Positions 10,508 to 19,604 of a stretch of 64,000 bases of DNA are shown one piece after another (the first letter of the stretch is position 1; every line of letters starts with the position of its first letter). Both the position numbers and the translations under genes were made by a program. The notes under the pieces were generated by a model. It made no database searches and was not told where the DNA came from. It saw nothing but the letters and a program-made list of their open reading frames with translations. This stretch comes from Trichaptum fuscoviolaceum. Lineage: Eukaryota > Basidiomycota > Agaricomycetes > Hymenochaetales > Trichaptaceae. The DNA is taken from NCBI GenBank assembly GCA_910574455.1, contig CAJSYZ010000012.1, positions 303,317 through 367,316 of the forward strand, given 5' to 3'.

Positions 10508-11386
10508 TTAGTTGTTTGCAGGTGGGTTTCTCTTCGTTACGCGTTGTTGAGCAATTCGGTTAGATGCGCATTCATCGTCATGACCATCGTGTTGTCCACA
10601 TGAGGGGCATGTATACTTGGGGCATCCAATGATGGTGTGTCCAGGTGCACGTATGTTGCAGTATGAACATGTATAGAATTCGCAGGTGGACGCGGCCAGG
10701 TTGTAGTGGTGGTCGACAGCGGAGTGTTGTGTGCATTCCTTGGGGTCCAAGGACATAGACGTAAAAGGATTGTTGTCAACTTTCGGGCTGTATGTGGGTG
10801 AGGGTGGGGCTGTGTTGACACGATACTCTTGGTCTTCTTGTAACTGTATTGGCGATTGTAGACGAATGGGTTCGGACAGGCGATTGATGAGTTCTTTGCG
10901 TTCTGGGACTTGAGTGCCGACGGAGTGAAGGGGTGGGCGAGGTACTTGGTCAGCAAGGTCTTTAGTGAGGTCGATGATGTCGTCCTCCGTGGTGAGGTCA
11001 ATGACCAATGGGGCAAATAGCTCTTGAGGTGCTGTTTCAAGGAGTTCCGTAAGGGCAAATCGTCGCATGTCTTGGAATGACTCTTGAGCCCGTCGCAAGA
11101 GATGGAGAGATCCTTCGATGATGGCAATGGTAGGATCGAGAATCTCCTGGTTTCGGGTAACAATATCATAACATTGGGTCCAGTTGGCAAGAAGAGGAGT
11201 GTTATCATACGTTGATTGACTTAGGCGTTGGTGGAAGGTGCGAGTTGAGAATAATTCAAGGATCTGGCGGGATTGCAAGGGGTTGTGGGTGTCAAGGCGT
11301 AAGGCTGGTGGTTGGAGAGATGATGTGTATGAACGAAATAAGGGGGTGTGACGGGATGGGTTGCGTTGGGAACGGGCAGGTGGCAT
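10508..11386 (-). CDS. El2 accessory 3' ORF: zinc-knuckle protein with two SIM-like motifs (292 aa)
   Basis: Lies between pol and the 3' LTR, where env sits in retroviruses, but it has no signal peptide or membrane segment. Start is ATG at 11386, just after an in-frame TAA. An Arg/Ser/Pro-rich N-terminus is followed by a helical region (about residues 50-120). Near residues 126-145 the sequence is PLVIDLTTEDDIIDLTKD: two V/I-I-D-L-T cores with acidic flanks, matching the form of SUMO-interaction motifs. The C-terminus has two zinc knuckles, CSYCNIRAPGHTIIGC and CPSCGQHDGHDDEC. The family is not one I can name. A nucleic-acid-binding and SUMO-recruiting role is inference. The ORF is intact, with no stops in 292 codons, in an element whose pol has one stop. 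Confidence 0.7.
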   Translation of the reverse strand: MPPARSQRNPSRHTPLFRSYTSSLQPPALRLDTHNPLQSRQILELFSTRTFHQRLSQSTYDNTPLLANWTQCYDIVTRNQEILDPTIAIIEGSLHLLRRAQESFQDMRRFALTELLETAPQELFAPLVIDLTTEDDIIDLTKDLADQVPRPPLHSVGTQVPERKELINRLSEPIRLQSPIQLQEDQEYRVNTAPPSPTYSPKVDNNPFTSMSLDPKECTQHSAVDHHYNLAASTCEFYTCSYCNIRAPGHTIIGCPKYTCPSCGQHDGHDDECASNRIAQQRVTKRNPPANN

Positions 11387-11879
11387 GACTTAGAGGGAAT
11401 GAGTCGGACAGTCGTAGTGACAACAACTGCAGGTGCAATAGGGGTCAGAGCGGCGAGGTTCAAAGTGGCTGAAGTGATGACGATGTCGGACAATGGGTCG
11501 AGTGATTGTGAGTGGGGGTTGAACACGAGCAGATTTGTTGAAATAGTCAATGAGTCGGTGGGCGTAATCAGGGTTGTTAAAGAAGGTGTGGATGAGAAAT
11601 ACCGAGATTGTTGGGATGTGGAGTCCAAGCCCGGTGGGGGGTTTGAAGTACTTGTACTCCCAGTCTGGGTCGTAGTGGTCTTTGGACCAAGCTCCGGAGT
11701 ATACAGGTCGGACAGCGTCCAGGTAATGGGGGCGAGTTGGAATCGAGGTAGTCGGTAATGCGACAGTATGGGGTTCAGGTGTTGGTGGCTGTTTGTTCGA
11801 TGTGGAGAGCGTATAGTCGTTTATGATGTTAGATGAGTGGGGATATGAGAAGTGAACGAGTTTTTTGGATGGGGGACAT
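11387..11879. other. El2 spacer between pol and the 3' ORF
   Basis: About 490 bp with no supported gene. The minus-strand 136-codon frame at 11221-11628 overlaps the 3' ORF in another frame and is Ser/Thr/Pro-rich without recognisable motifs; I do not call it. The stretch may hold a splice acceptor or reinitiation signal for the 3' ORF. Confidence 0.4.
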
Positions 11880-14800
11880 TCAAGTGAGATGATGGAGTCT
11901 TTTATAGGCTTTGAGGATGGTCTGTGCGTTCCAAAGATGTGACTCGGGTTCCCATGAGTTTCCAGAAGTGGGGTAACCTTTCCATTTTATAAGATATTGT
12001 CGCCTGGTGCCATTCCCATGGTGGGCTCGGATGGCTTCTACTTCGAATTGTTCTTGTCCTTCGATTAGATCAGGTGGGGGGTTACTGTGGGGTGGTCCAT
12101 ATGCTTCCGTCTCAGTGTATCTCACGAGAAGTGCGGCGTGGAATACTGGGTGTATCTTCCATTTAGTCCGTGAGAGATCTAATTCATAGACGAGTGGAGA
12201 TAAGACTTTCTTGATTTTGAAGGGACCATCGCGTTTTTCCTTGAACTTTTGCGATAAACCGGGAATTCGAAGGTTCTTTGAGTCTAGCCAAACTTTGTCT
12301 CCTTTGTTGAATGGTTTGAAGTTTCGGAAAGTGTGTTCTTTCATTACCATAGCAGCGACTGAATGAGCTGCTAAGGCTTCTGATCGATGTACTGTGAGGT
12401 TGGCAAGTCGTTGTGATACGGATGGGACGTTTGATTTCGGATATTTCAGGGGTAGTGGAATGGGGTCGTATCCCATGAGAAGTGAGAAAGGGGTTCTCTT
12501 GGTGACAGCGTGGGCACGGTTGTTATGGGCGAATTCAATGTTGGGAATGTGTCTAGACCAGTTCTCAGGTTCCGCAGTACAATAGATCCGGAGGTATACT
12601 TCGATCTCTTGATTGGTTCATTCGGCTTGTCCATCGGTTTGAGGGTGGTAAGCGGTGGACATAGACGACTTGATTCCTATGATCTTACAGAGTTCTTGGA
12701 ATGCTTTAGAAGCGAATTGGGGTCCTCTGTCGGATATAATGCGTATCGGAAGTCCAAATCGTCGATATACATTGTCGAAGTATAGTTGTGCCGTTTCAAT
12801 TGCGTCTACTGTCTTCTCGCATGGAATGAGGACAATAGCTTTGGAGCAATCGTGATCAATGACTAATAGAAGTGTGTCATAGCCATGTGACATTGGTAAA
12901 TCGGTGATGAAATCCATATTGACGTGGGAGAATGGAAACGAGTGTTTGTCGGCGGCGATAGGCATTAGTGGTGGAGCGGTCGGATGGTGATTGACTTTCA
13001 TTTGTTGACATAGTGCGCATCCATGGACATAGTCGGATACAAACTTCTGCATCCTGGGCCAGTAATACGTCCTTCGGACCTGTTCCAGGGTGTTAAATAT
13101 GCCAGGGTGTGCTCGAACTGGTATATCATGGTGAAGTCGGAGAATAGTGCGCTTTAATTCGAGGTTGTCCGGGATATAGATGCGATTTTTGAAGTAAAGG
13201 ATGCCGTCATCATCGAAAAACCAGTCTTTGAGGGCGGTTCGGGCAGGTGGTAGTTTCTTCTTTAGCTGGGCAATGGTGTTGGTGAGGAATTCATCTTTCT
13301 TCATCGATTCTTTGATGGATTTTGTGAGGCTATCTGTGTCTGGGAGGTCGTCATCAGATTCATAGTCTTCCTCTTCTTCTTCGTCTTCAGAATTTTCTTG
13401 ATCCTTCTGTTCCTGAAGAGTGGAAATGAATAGGTCCTTCGGAAGCATAATCGATGATTCGTTGAGATTCTCCCCCTGTTTAACATGGTCCGCCCGGCGG
13501 GATAGAAGATCAGATTGAATCATTTGTTTGCCGGGGACATGTGTGATATGAAGGTCGAATTGTGAGAGCAACAGATGCCATCGTGCTTGACGGGGTGAGA
13601 GTCGTCGGGCCTCTCGCCAGTAGGTAAGGTTGCGATGATCACACCAAAGTGTAACAGGGTGTGGGGATCCAAGGAGATAGTGTTTCCAAGTGATGAGGGC
13701 ACGGATAATAGCTAATAGTTCGCGATCATAGATCTCGTAGTTCCGTTCAGCGGAGTTTAGTGATTGCGAAATATAACCAATTGGCTTGAGAACACCGTTG
13801 TCATCATGTTGTCGAAGGACTGCTCCGGTTGCAACTTTGGAAGCGTCAGTTTCGAGGAAGAAGGGATTGTGCGGATTGGGCATAAGAAGTAACGGATGTT
13901 GAGTGAACGCGGCCTTGAGATCATCGAATGATTTTTGTTCTACTTCAGTCCATTTGAAAGGTTGATCTTTGCGTTTGAGGTTGTCCAAGGGTTTGGTGAT
14001 TTCGGCGTAGTGTGGAATAAAACGGCGGTAGAAGTTGGTGAATCCAGTGAATGAACGGATATCTTTGACAGTAGTCGGAGTTGGCCATTTAGTGATTCCT
14101 TCGATTTTTGTTGGGTCGGTTTGGATGTGATTAGGTGTAATAATGAGTCCAAGATAGGGTAGTTTCTGCGTATGGAAAAAGCATTTGGTGGGCTTGAAGT
14201 AGAGGTCATTCTTTTCAAGGATAGTGAAGGCACGTCGTGCTTGAGAAATGAGTTCCGGTAAGGTTGGGGCATGTATGAGGATGTCGTCCATGTAAACCAA
14301 GAGATGATTTAGAAGGATTTCTTCGCCAAGAATATCATTCATAAAGTGTTGAAAGGTGGCAGGTGAGTTGCATAGGCCGAAAAACATAACTGTTGGTTCG
14401 AAAAGTCCTCGTTGAGTGGTAAATGCGGCTTTCCATTGATCTCCATCCTTGATACGGATATTATTGTATCCCCATCGGATATCTAGGGCGATGAAGTAGT
14501 GAGATCCATGTAGCTTGTCTAATAGATCCTGGACAAGTGGTAATGGGTACGCATTCTTGATGGTTCCATTGTTGAGGTAACGGTAATCTTGAACAGGTCG
14601 TAAGGTACCGTCTTTCTTGTCAACGAAGAAGAGAGGGGATGCCATAGGTGACTTCGAAGGTCTGATATATCCATTCTTGAGGTTCTCATCGATGAAGGCA
14701 TCGAGAGCAGCTTGTTGCGGAAGTGAGAGTGGATAAGGTGAATGTCGTTTAGGAATGAAGTCGGGTTTGAGATCAATTGCATGGTCATATGGGCGACTTG

Positions 14801-15368
14801 GAGGAAAGCGATGTGCTTTTTCTTCGTCAAAAAGGGATAGGAATTGGTGGTACTGATGGGGTACCAAGGCAGTAAGTGGTTTAGCGGGTTGGAGTCCTTT
14901 TCGAGCTTGTTGCGCAAGTTGTGTTGAGATATTAACGCGATTGAGCTGTATTGATCCAGTTTCCCAGTTGATTTTGGGTTGATATTTCTTGAACCATGGT
15001 AGTCCGAAAATGAAGTTCTCTTTTCCAAGGGTGGTAACATAGAATCGCATAGCATAGTGGGCATTCCCAAGTTTGACATGAAGGGGAACATAAGATGTGA
15101 TGTGTCCGGCATTGTTGAATGTTCCGTCAACATTGCGTGGTCGAAGTGATTGTTGCAATTTGATAGTTTTGATTTGGAGATTTTCTACGAGTGTTTTGTC
15201 AATGAATAGACCTTCTGCTCCGGTGTCGAGTAAGGCGGTGGCTTTGTGGGTTTTCTGGTTATATAGGAACGTGATTGGGATTCGTAAGGCGTGATTGTCG
15301 TTAATTGAGTTGATGAGCAGCCTGATATTCAAGGAGAGAGAGGGCTGCGGGTGCTCTTCGTTGTTCAA
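11880..15368 (-). pseudogene. El2 Pol (protease, RT, RNase H, integrase, chromodomain) with one stop codon
   Basis: Begins in the -1 frame right at the gag stop (TTG AAC AAC GAA). Protease motif LLDTGAEGLF is near residue 46. RT has [16 protein letters not shown] and YMDD near residue 356. RNase H has ETDASKVATGAV and YDRELLAIIRAL. The integrase zinc region is HPGIFNT...GCALCQQMK near residue 770, and the core has DFITDLP, LLVIDHDCSK, ISDRGPQFASK and YHPQTDGQ. The frame is stopped once, by TGA at 12618-12616 (GAA TGA ACC), where relatives have Arg; this is a CGA-to-TGA type change. The same frame then stays open to 11880, through GDKVWLDSKNL and the chromodomain RQYLIKWKGYPTSGNSWEPE. Apart from that stop it looks intact. 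Confidence 0.9.
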
Positions 15369-16396
15369 AAATTTCCTTCTTCAACTCGATCGAAGACTTG
15401 GTTGACTGCGTCATCATCAAGGCCAATAAGGAGTTGTTGAATCTGTGCGGCGCGATCTTCGGCTGAGAGTTCGCCTTGATCTTGGTCTTCATTCTCGGGT
15501 TCAGAGTATTCATTTTGATCATCGGCTGAAGTTAATTGGCGCATATTTTTGGACCTTGGTGTGCGGGAGTTGGGCCATCGAGATTTTGAGGTACGTTTGG
15601 GATGAGGTTTGGGACACTTTGCAGTGCGATGTCCGGGTTGATGACAATTGAAGCAAAGGTTTTCCTTCATATGACGTTGGAATTCTTCGGTTGAAAGTCG
15701 TGATATAAAGAAGCTGTAGATGGCTAGGTCGACCAATTCTTCTATATCATCGTTGTCATTGGAAGGCAGTGATTCATTTGTGTCGTTTGTGTCATTTGCA
15801 ATGGCGCGAATTTGACGATTGTATTGTCGCATAGGTCGTCGTTTGAAGCGGTTCTCTCCGGAATAGGTTTGGTGGGGTTGGGATTCCATTGAACGAGCTA
15901 TCTTGTAATTGGTGTCCAGTCGAGTGGCAAGCGAAAACCAATCTTCCATGTTGGTCGGTTGTGGACTACATGCAAGTAGTTTCATTCGAAGATTGTCATT
16001 GAGTCCCATCCAGAATGCATTGCGTTGGGAGAGATATTCCGTGATACGAGCTTGCATGATGAGTGTTTTGAATTTGAGAATGTAGTCTTCAATAGATCCC
16101 CTCTGTTTGAGCTTGGCGAGTTCCATGGTAGCCTTGATTGTGAGTTCGGATGTGATGAAAGTGCGGTGGAATTCTGCAAGGAATTCTGCAAATGTGTCGG
16201 TTTCAAAACGTCCGCTGGCCATGTATTGCTGTGCGAATGGTCGGGATCCGCGAAGACTGCAATGGGCAAGCACAAATTCGATGCATAGCTCATCTGTGTC
16301 ATAGATGTGACGGTTGGCTCGTAAATGGATTTGGACTTGGAGTAAAAAGCGATCTGCATCTTCTTGGGTTCCGTCGAAAGGTTGAATTTTAGCCAT
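15365..16396 (-). CDS. El2 Gag core (capsid-like region and zinc knuckle)
   Basis: From MAKIQPFDGTQEDADRFLLQ: a helical capsid-like region (LAEFHRTFITSELTIKATME, then LAKLKQRGSIEDYILKFK), a basic stretch, and a CCHC zinc knuckle CFNCHQPGHRTAKC near residue 250. An acidic tail ends DRVEEGNF-stop at 15365. The reading frame is open upstream of this ATG through a Gly-rich region (GGGGGDDEGGGG..., to about 16660). So the ATG is probably internal and the real Gag starts further up, reached through one frame change (see 16640-17692). It assembles the particle and packages RNA. The stop overlaps a canonical slippery heptamer for Pol expression. Confidence 0.85.
   Translation of the reverse strand: MAKIQPFDGTQEDADRFLLQVQIHLRANRHIYDTDELCIEFVLAHCSLRGSRPFAQQYMASGRFETDTFAEFLAEFHRTFITSELTIKATMELAKLKQRGSIEDYILKFKTLIMQARITEYLSQRNAFWMGLNDNLRMKLLACSPQPTNMEDWFSLATRLDTNYKIARSMESQPHQTYSGENRFKRRPMRQYNRQIRAIANDTNDTNESLPSNDNDDIEELVDLAIYSFFISRLSTEEFQRHMKENLCFNCHQPGHRTAKCPKPHPKRTSKSRWPNSRTPRSKNMRQLTSADDQNEYSEPENEDQDQGELSAEDRAAQIQQLLIGLDDDAVNQVFDRVEEGNF
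15368..15374 (-). promoter_or_regulatory. El2 -1 frameshift heptamer AAATTTT at the gag stop
   Basis: Minus strand GGA AAT TTT TGA: the in-phase heptamer A-AAT-TTT is followed at once by the gag stop. A -1 slip continues as TTG AAC AAC GAA into Pol, which has no ATG of its own near its start. Confidence 0.75.
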
Positions 16397-16639
16397 GGTT
16401 ATGGGCCGATCGTGTGCGGGTCCATCTCCTTGATTGTTATTGTCTGCTGCTCCTCCACCTCCAGCTCCTCCGCCTCCTCCTCCTCCTCCTTCATCGTCTC
16501 CTCCTCCTCCTCCGTTGTCGTTCGGGTTTCCTCCGGGTGGTCCTTCTCCTCCTCCTCCTCCATCTCCTGCGGGTGGTTCACCAAAACCCCATCCTCTCCA
16601 TGCAGGATTTTGTCGGCCTCCTCTCCTCCTCTGCCTCCT

Positions 16640-17692
16640 CTGCCTCGACCTTGGAGATGTCTTAAGTGGAAAAAGGTACTGATACTTTCTTCTCCAGGTG
16701 GAGGTCGGAACATTGAGCGGGTAGTTTCCGTGACAGTTTGGGTAGCCATAGTACTAATGGATAGAGGTTCGATGTGAGGGCGGGTGTAAGAGAGATATGG
16801 TTTCGGTGGAATAGGGGGAAGTATGGATGCTTGACGTGAGGGAGTAGGAGTTTCTGGAGCAATGGAGCTGCCTGATTGAGAGGATCGTCTGGAGGATCGT
16901 CTGAAGAGGGTTTGATCAAGAGATCCGTGAGTGGGCGAGTTTGAACGGGATCGATGGGAGTTGCTAGGTTGAGGGTCGGGAGTGGAAGTTGGTTGGGGTT
17001 CTTGTGGTGGTTGTGGTAGTAGATCGGGGTGTCGGCGGTAGTATTCTTCTCTAAGCTCTTTCCAATTTGGAGTGTGACCTTCGTATATTTCTCGTAGTTC
17101 TGGGCCAAGTGTATGAGCTACTACCCAAGAATCAGCAGTTGGGTTGTAGATCCAAGGGGTTTCGGTAGGTTCTCCGTTGGCGTCGGGAAGATGGAAGTAT
17201 TGTGTTTCTTCGTTGAAGATAAGAGTGGTTGGGAACGGTGGTAGTGGAGGTTGAATGTGTTTGAACTCTCCTGCTAGACTTCGACGAGCAAGGTCTTCCC
17301 AGTTGGGGGTATGAGTGATGAAGTTTTGTCGAGCTTCTTCAGCAGAGTTGGCTTCGATTGGGGTCCACCGTTGTAGTAGTTGATTGTATGACCACGATCG
17401 ATAAGTTTTGTTACCAATCCTATAGTAGAAGAAGTTCTTTTCAGTGTCAAAGAAGAGTCGATTGTGTGGTGGTGGAGCGTCTGGATACTGAGGAACAGTA
17501 GTCTGTGTAGGTATTGGTTCTTCAGTGGTTTTCGAAGTGGTTTCTTTGTTGGTTTTGCCTGTTGTAGTAGATGAGGCTGTGTTTCGAGCCGTCTGTTTGC
17601 CTTTGTTCGCCGTGGTGATTAATCGGTTCCGGATTGATATCCGTAACTGTCTGAATCGTAGTTTGTAAGGGTGTAGTCCGTAACACTAGCAA
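16640..17692 (-). pseudogene. El2 Gag N-terminal extension (one frame change)
   Basis: An open minus-strand frame runs from a TAG near 17692 to about 16640 without needing the ATG at 16749. It contains two related modules: TEKNFFYYRIGNKTYRSWSY...THTPNWEDLARRSL, and NEETQYFHLP...ETPWIYN...GHTPNWKELREEYYRR. A Ser/Arg/Pro-rich linker then leads to a Gly/Arg-rich GRGRGGRGG. There the sensible frame changes (by -1) to the Gly-rich frame that enters Gag. The break lies in a GGAGGA repeat, so an indel is likely. The 16749-16399 Glu-rich frame is the shadow of that Gly-rich stretch. Function unknown; the repeated aromatic/HTPNW module looks like a small folded domain. Confidence 0.55.
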
Positions 17693-18500
17693 TGTGGGGT
17701 GAATCTTCCGGGGGGTCAATTGGTGGTGCAAGATAGTTGTGAACTATGTTTTGCGGAGTGGGTTGGTGGTGTTGGCAACTACACTGATAGATGTAGTGGT
17801 TGACGTCTTCGCTGATACTATTCCCAACAGAAGTGTCGGTTTACAAAGCGAACAGTTTCAGCTTCAGTGCGATGAAGTTGTTCTCCGTGGTTGTCAAAAT
17901 GGACGTAGTTTATGAAGAATCGGCGTAGGTGAGTTTCTCGAGGGATGAATAATCGGGTGTGGTTCCAGAGGAGTCCGTATTTGAAGATCCAAGGTTGGTG
18001 ATTGTCGCGTGAGTACTGCAGGTATCCAACTGTTTGGGTGTAATTGTAATACCGGTCGTCGAGTATAGTTCTGATTTGGTTTAGGATGTCGTCGAATTCT
18101 TCGGCAAAGGCGAGGAATCGGTTTCGGATGAGGTCTCTGGTTGAGTAGATGGGATCGTCAAGGGCTGGAAGTGATAGGGTGTCCGCCACGATTGTGGTAG
18201 TGTGTAGTGTATGCGTAGAAGTCGGCAATCGTCTCCACAGATATGGACTAGTCGGATTCGATCAGGAAGAAACTCTTCTAGATAGAAGAATGCGTTGGGG
18301 TTGGTGTGGTAGATGAAGAAGATAGAGTCGGGTTGGACGATTAGACTGGCAGTTTTTGTGATGGACCAAACTGTATCGTCACAGTACTTGGTGAAACTGT
18401 ATGTGTCAAATTGATAACAGTTGGCTACAGAGTATTGGACTTGGTATATGTGTCTTCCTGCGTTGTCGAGGTGGTTGGTGTCGGTGTGGGTAAGGAGCAA
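17693..18500 (-). pseudogene. El2 unknown 5' coding region (ORF0) upstream of gag
   Basis: Two overlapping minus-strand frames have coding character. 18500-18081 includes SVANCYQFDTYSFTKYCDD and FFYLEEFLPDRIRLVHIC. 18228-17818 includes NYTQTVGYLQYSRDNHQPWI and HLRRFFINYVHFDNHGEQLH, ending FVNRHFCWE. A third frame (EDVNHYIYQCSCQHHQ...DYTLTNYDSDSYGYQSG) continues to about 17640. The compositions are aromatic-rich and globular, unlike random translation. The frame changes suggest indels or tiny introns. I do not recognise the family. Its place between the 5' LTR and gag is unusual for a chromovirus. Confidence 0.5.
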
Positions 18501-19136
18501 AGCGTTTTGTGGGATAGAGGGTGCCGTGATGGATAGATGTTATGACGTAAAGTGAAGTGGTTTTCTGTTTGACCTTTGTTTAGTCTTGAGGGTCGTCAAG
18601 CGATAACGTTATGAGATGATCGACGGTGGGTCAGTGTTTGTGATGCTTTGTTCAAATGTTAACAGATGAACTGTTCTTCGATTTCTGGATTGGTCTCCCT
18701 TCGATTTCTGGATCGGTCTCCCTTCGCTATTACCAAGCGGCACGTCTGCGAGTTATGCTCGTTGTCCAATAGGCGTCCCAAAGACTAGGCTAGCAGCTTT
18801 ATGCCTTCTTTGCAGGTACTGAGTCCTCTTCCTGTGTGCACAGCTACGGTCCCGTTTGGTATGACAGAAGTTGGTTCCTTTGTAACACTACTGTCCGGGG
18901 TTTAATCAACCAATGAGCTGGAGCGGTTTTCTTAATCTTCGGATCGCGACTCTCGAAGTTTTCCTTGGCCTCCCTCTTGCAATCGATGAGCACCTTGCTA
19001 CACTGAAGGGATTACCTCGAGCGGATGTTCTTTCTGAACTAGATGGGTTTACAACTGGTTAGTAGTAAGTGGAGCTATGGCTCAACACTGAGTCGTAAAG
19101 ACGGATGTCTTCGACGGTAGATAAGTTCGATCTAAT
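18501..19136. other. El2 5' leader
   Basis: No gene seen. Contains a tandem duplicate of about 22 bp, GATTTCTGGATTGGTCTCCC then GATTTCTGGATCGGTCTCCC (near 18680-18723). Probably untranslated leader and packaging region. Confidence 0.5.
19122..19136 (-). other. El2 minus-strand primer site (self-priming type)
   Basis: Minus strand ATTAGATCGAACTTA. AGATCGAACTTA (12 nt, 3 nt inside the LTR) is complementary to TAAGTTCGATCT in the same LTR (19319-19308). Confidence 0.8.
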
Positions 19137-19604
19137 TGTTACGTCTCAACTTACGGTCTCGTATAGTTGGGGAACGCAACGTTAAGTTGCTCAGTGATAG
19201 CGGAGCTAGGGCTCGACACTAAGTGTTGTATGGACAAAGGCCTACGATGTAGAGTAGAGAGAAAACAGATGTATAGCAGAGACTAGAGACGGGGGGTTTG
19301 ACAAAGGAGATCGAACTTAGAGTTCGATCATGCTAAGTACAGGGGTTTATATACTGTAGCTGCGGAGCAAGGGTACATCGGAAGATGAGTAAGAAGAGAA
19401 CAATAAGAGAGTAGACGATAGGCTACTAATAATAGTGTGAGAGCGATGGGCAAAGGGTTAGGGCAAAGGGTACATGTGTAACATTGGGATTGGCTGAGGG
19501 TTGAGGGTTACATCGGAGGATGACTGAGCAGAACAAGAATAGAAACAAATAGGGCGAAGGGTTCGGAGTAATGGGGGCCGCTGACATAGTAAGAAAACGT
19601 AACA
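19137..19604 (-). repeat. El2 5' LTR
   Basis: 468 bp, near-identical to 9893-10359. Contains TATATAAA and the self-primer segment. Confidence 0.95.
19308..19353 (-). promoter_or_regulatory. El2 TATA box and transcript-start/self-primer segment
   Basis: Minus strand TATATAAA (19353-19346) begins exactly 34 nt before TAAGTTCGATCT (19319-19308). The latter is preceded by CTC, as in El4. Confidence 0.75.

Larger units (their letters stand above)
9893..19604 (-). mobile_element. Large Ty3/gypsy chromodomain retrotransposon El2 with extra ORFs
   Basis: 9.7 kb, LTRs 9893-10359 and 19137-19604, flanked by GTGGC (9888-9892 and 19605-19609). By eye the LTRs differ by one A indel, so insertion was very recent. 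The ends are TGTTACGT...ACGTAACA, an 8-bp perfect inverted repeat. Order on the minus strand: LTR, leader, unknown ORF(s) at 18500-17640, a long Gag N-terminal extension, Gag, Pol with chromodomain, about 0.5 kb spacer, a zinc-knuckle 3' ORF, polypurine tract, LTR. It splits the P1 transposase. It is about 3 kb longer than El1, El3 and El4 because of the additional coding sequence. Confidence 0.95.

Noticed and set aside
11221..11628. 136-codon Ser/Thr/Pro-rich ORF in El2
   Set aside because: Overlaps the zinc-knuckle ORF in another frame and has no motif.
16399..16749. 116-codon Glu-rich ORF (minus)
   Set aside because: Shadow of the Gly-rich Gag frame in GGA repeats; only its N-terminal part belongs to the Gag extension.
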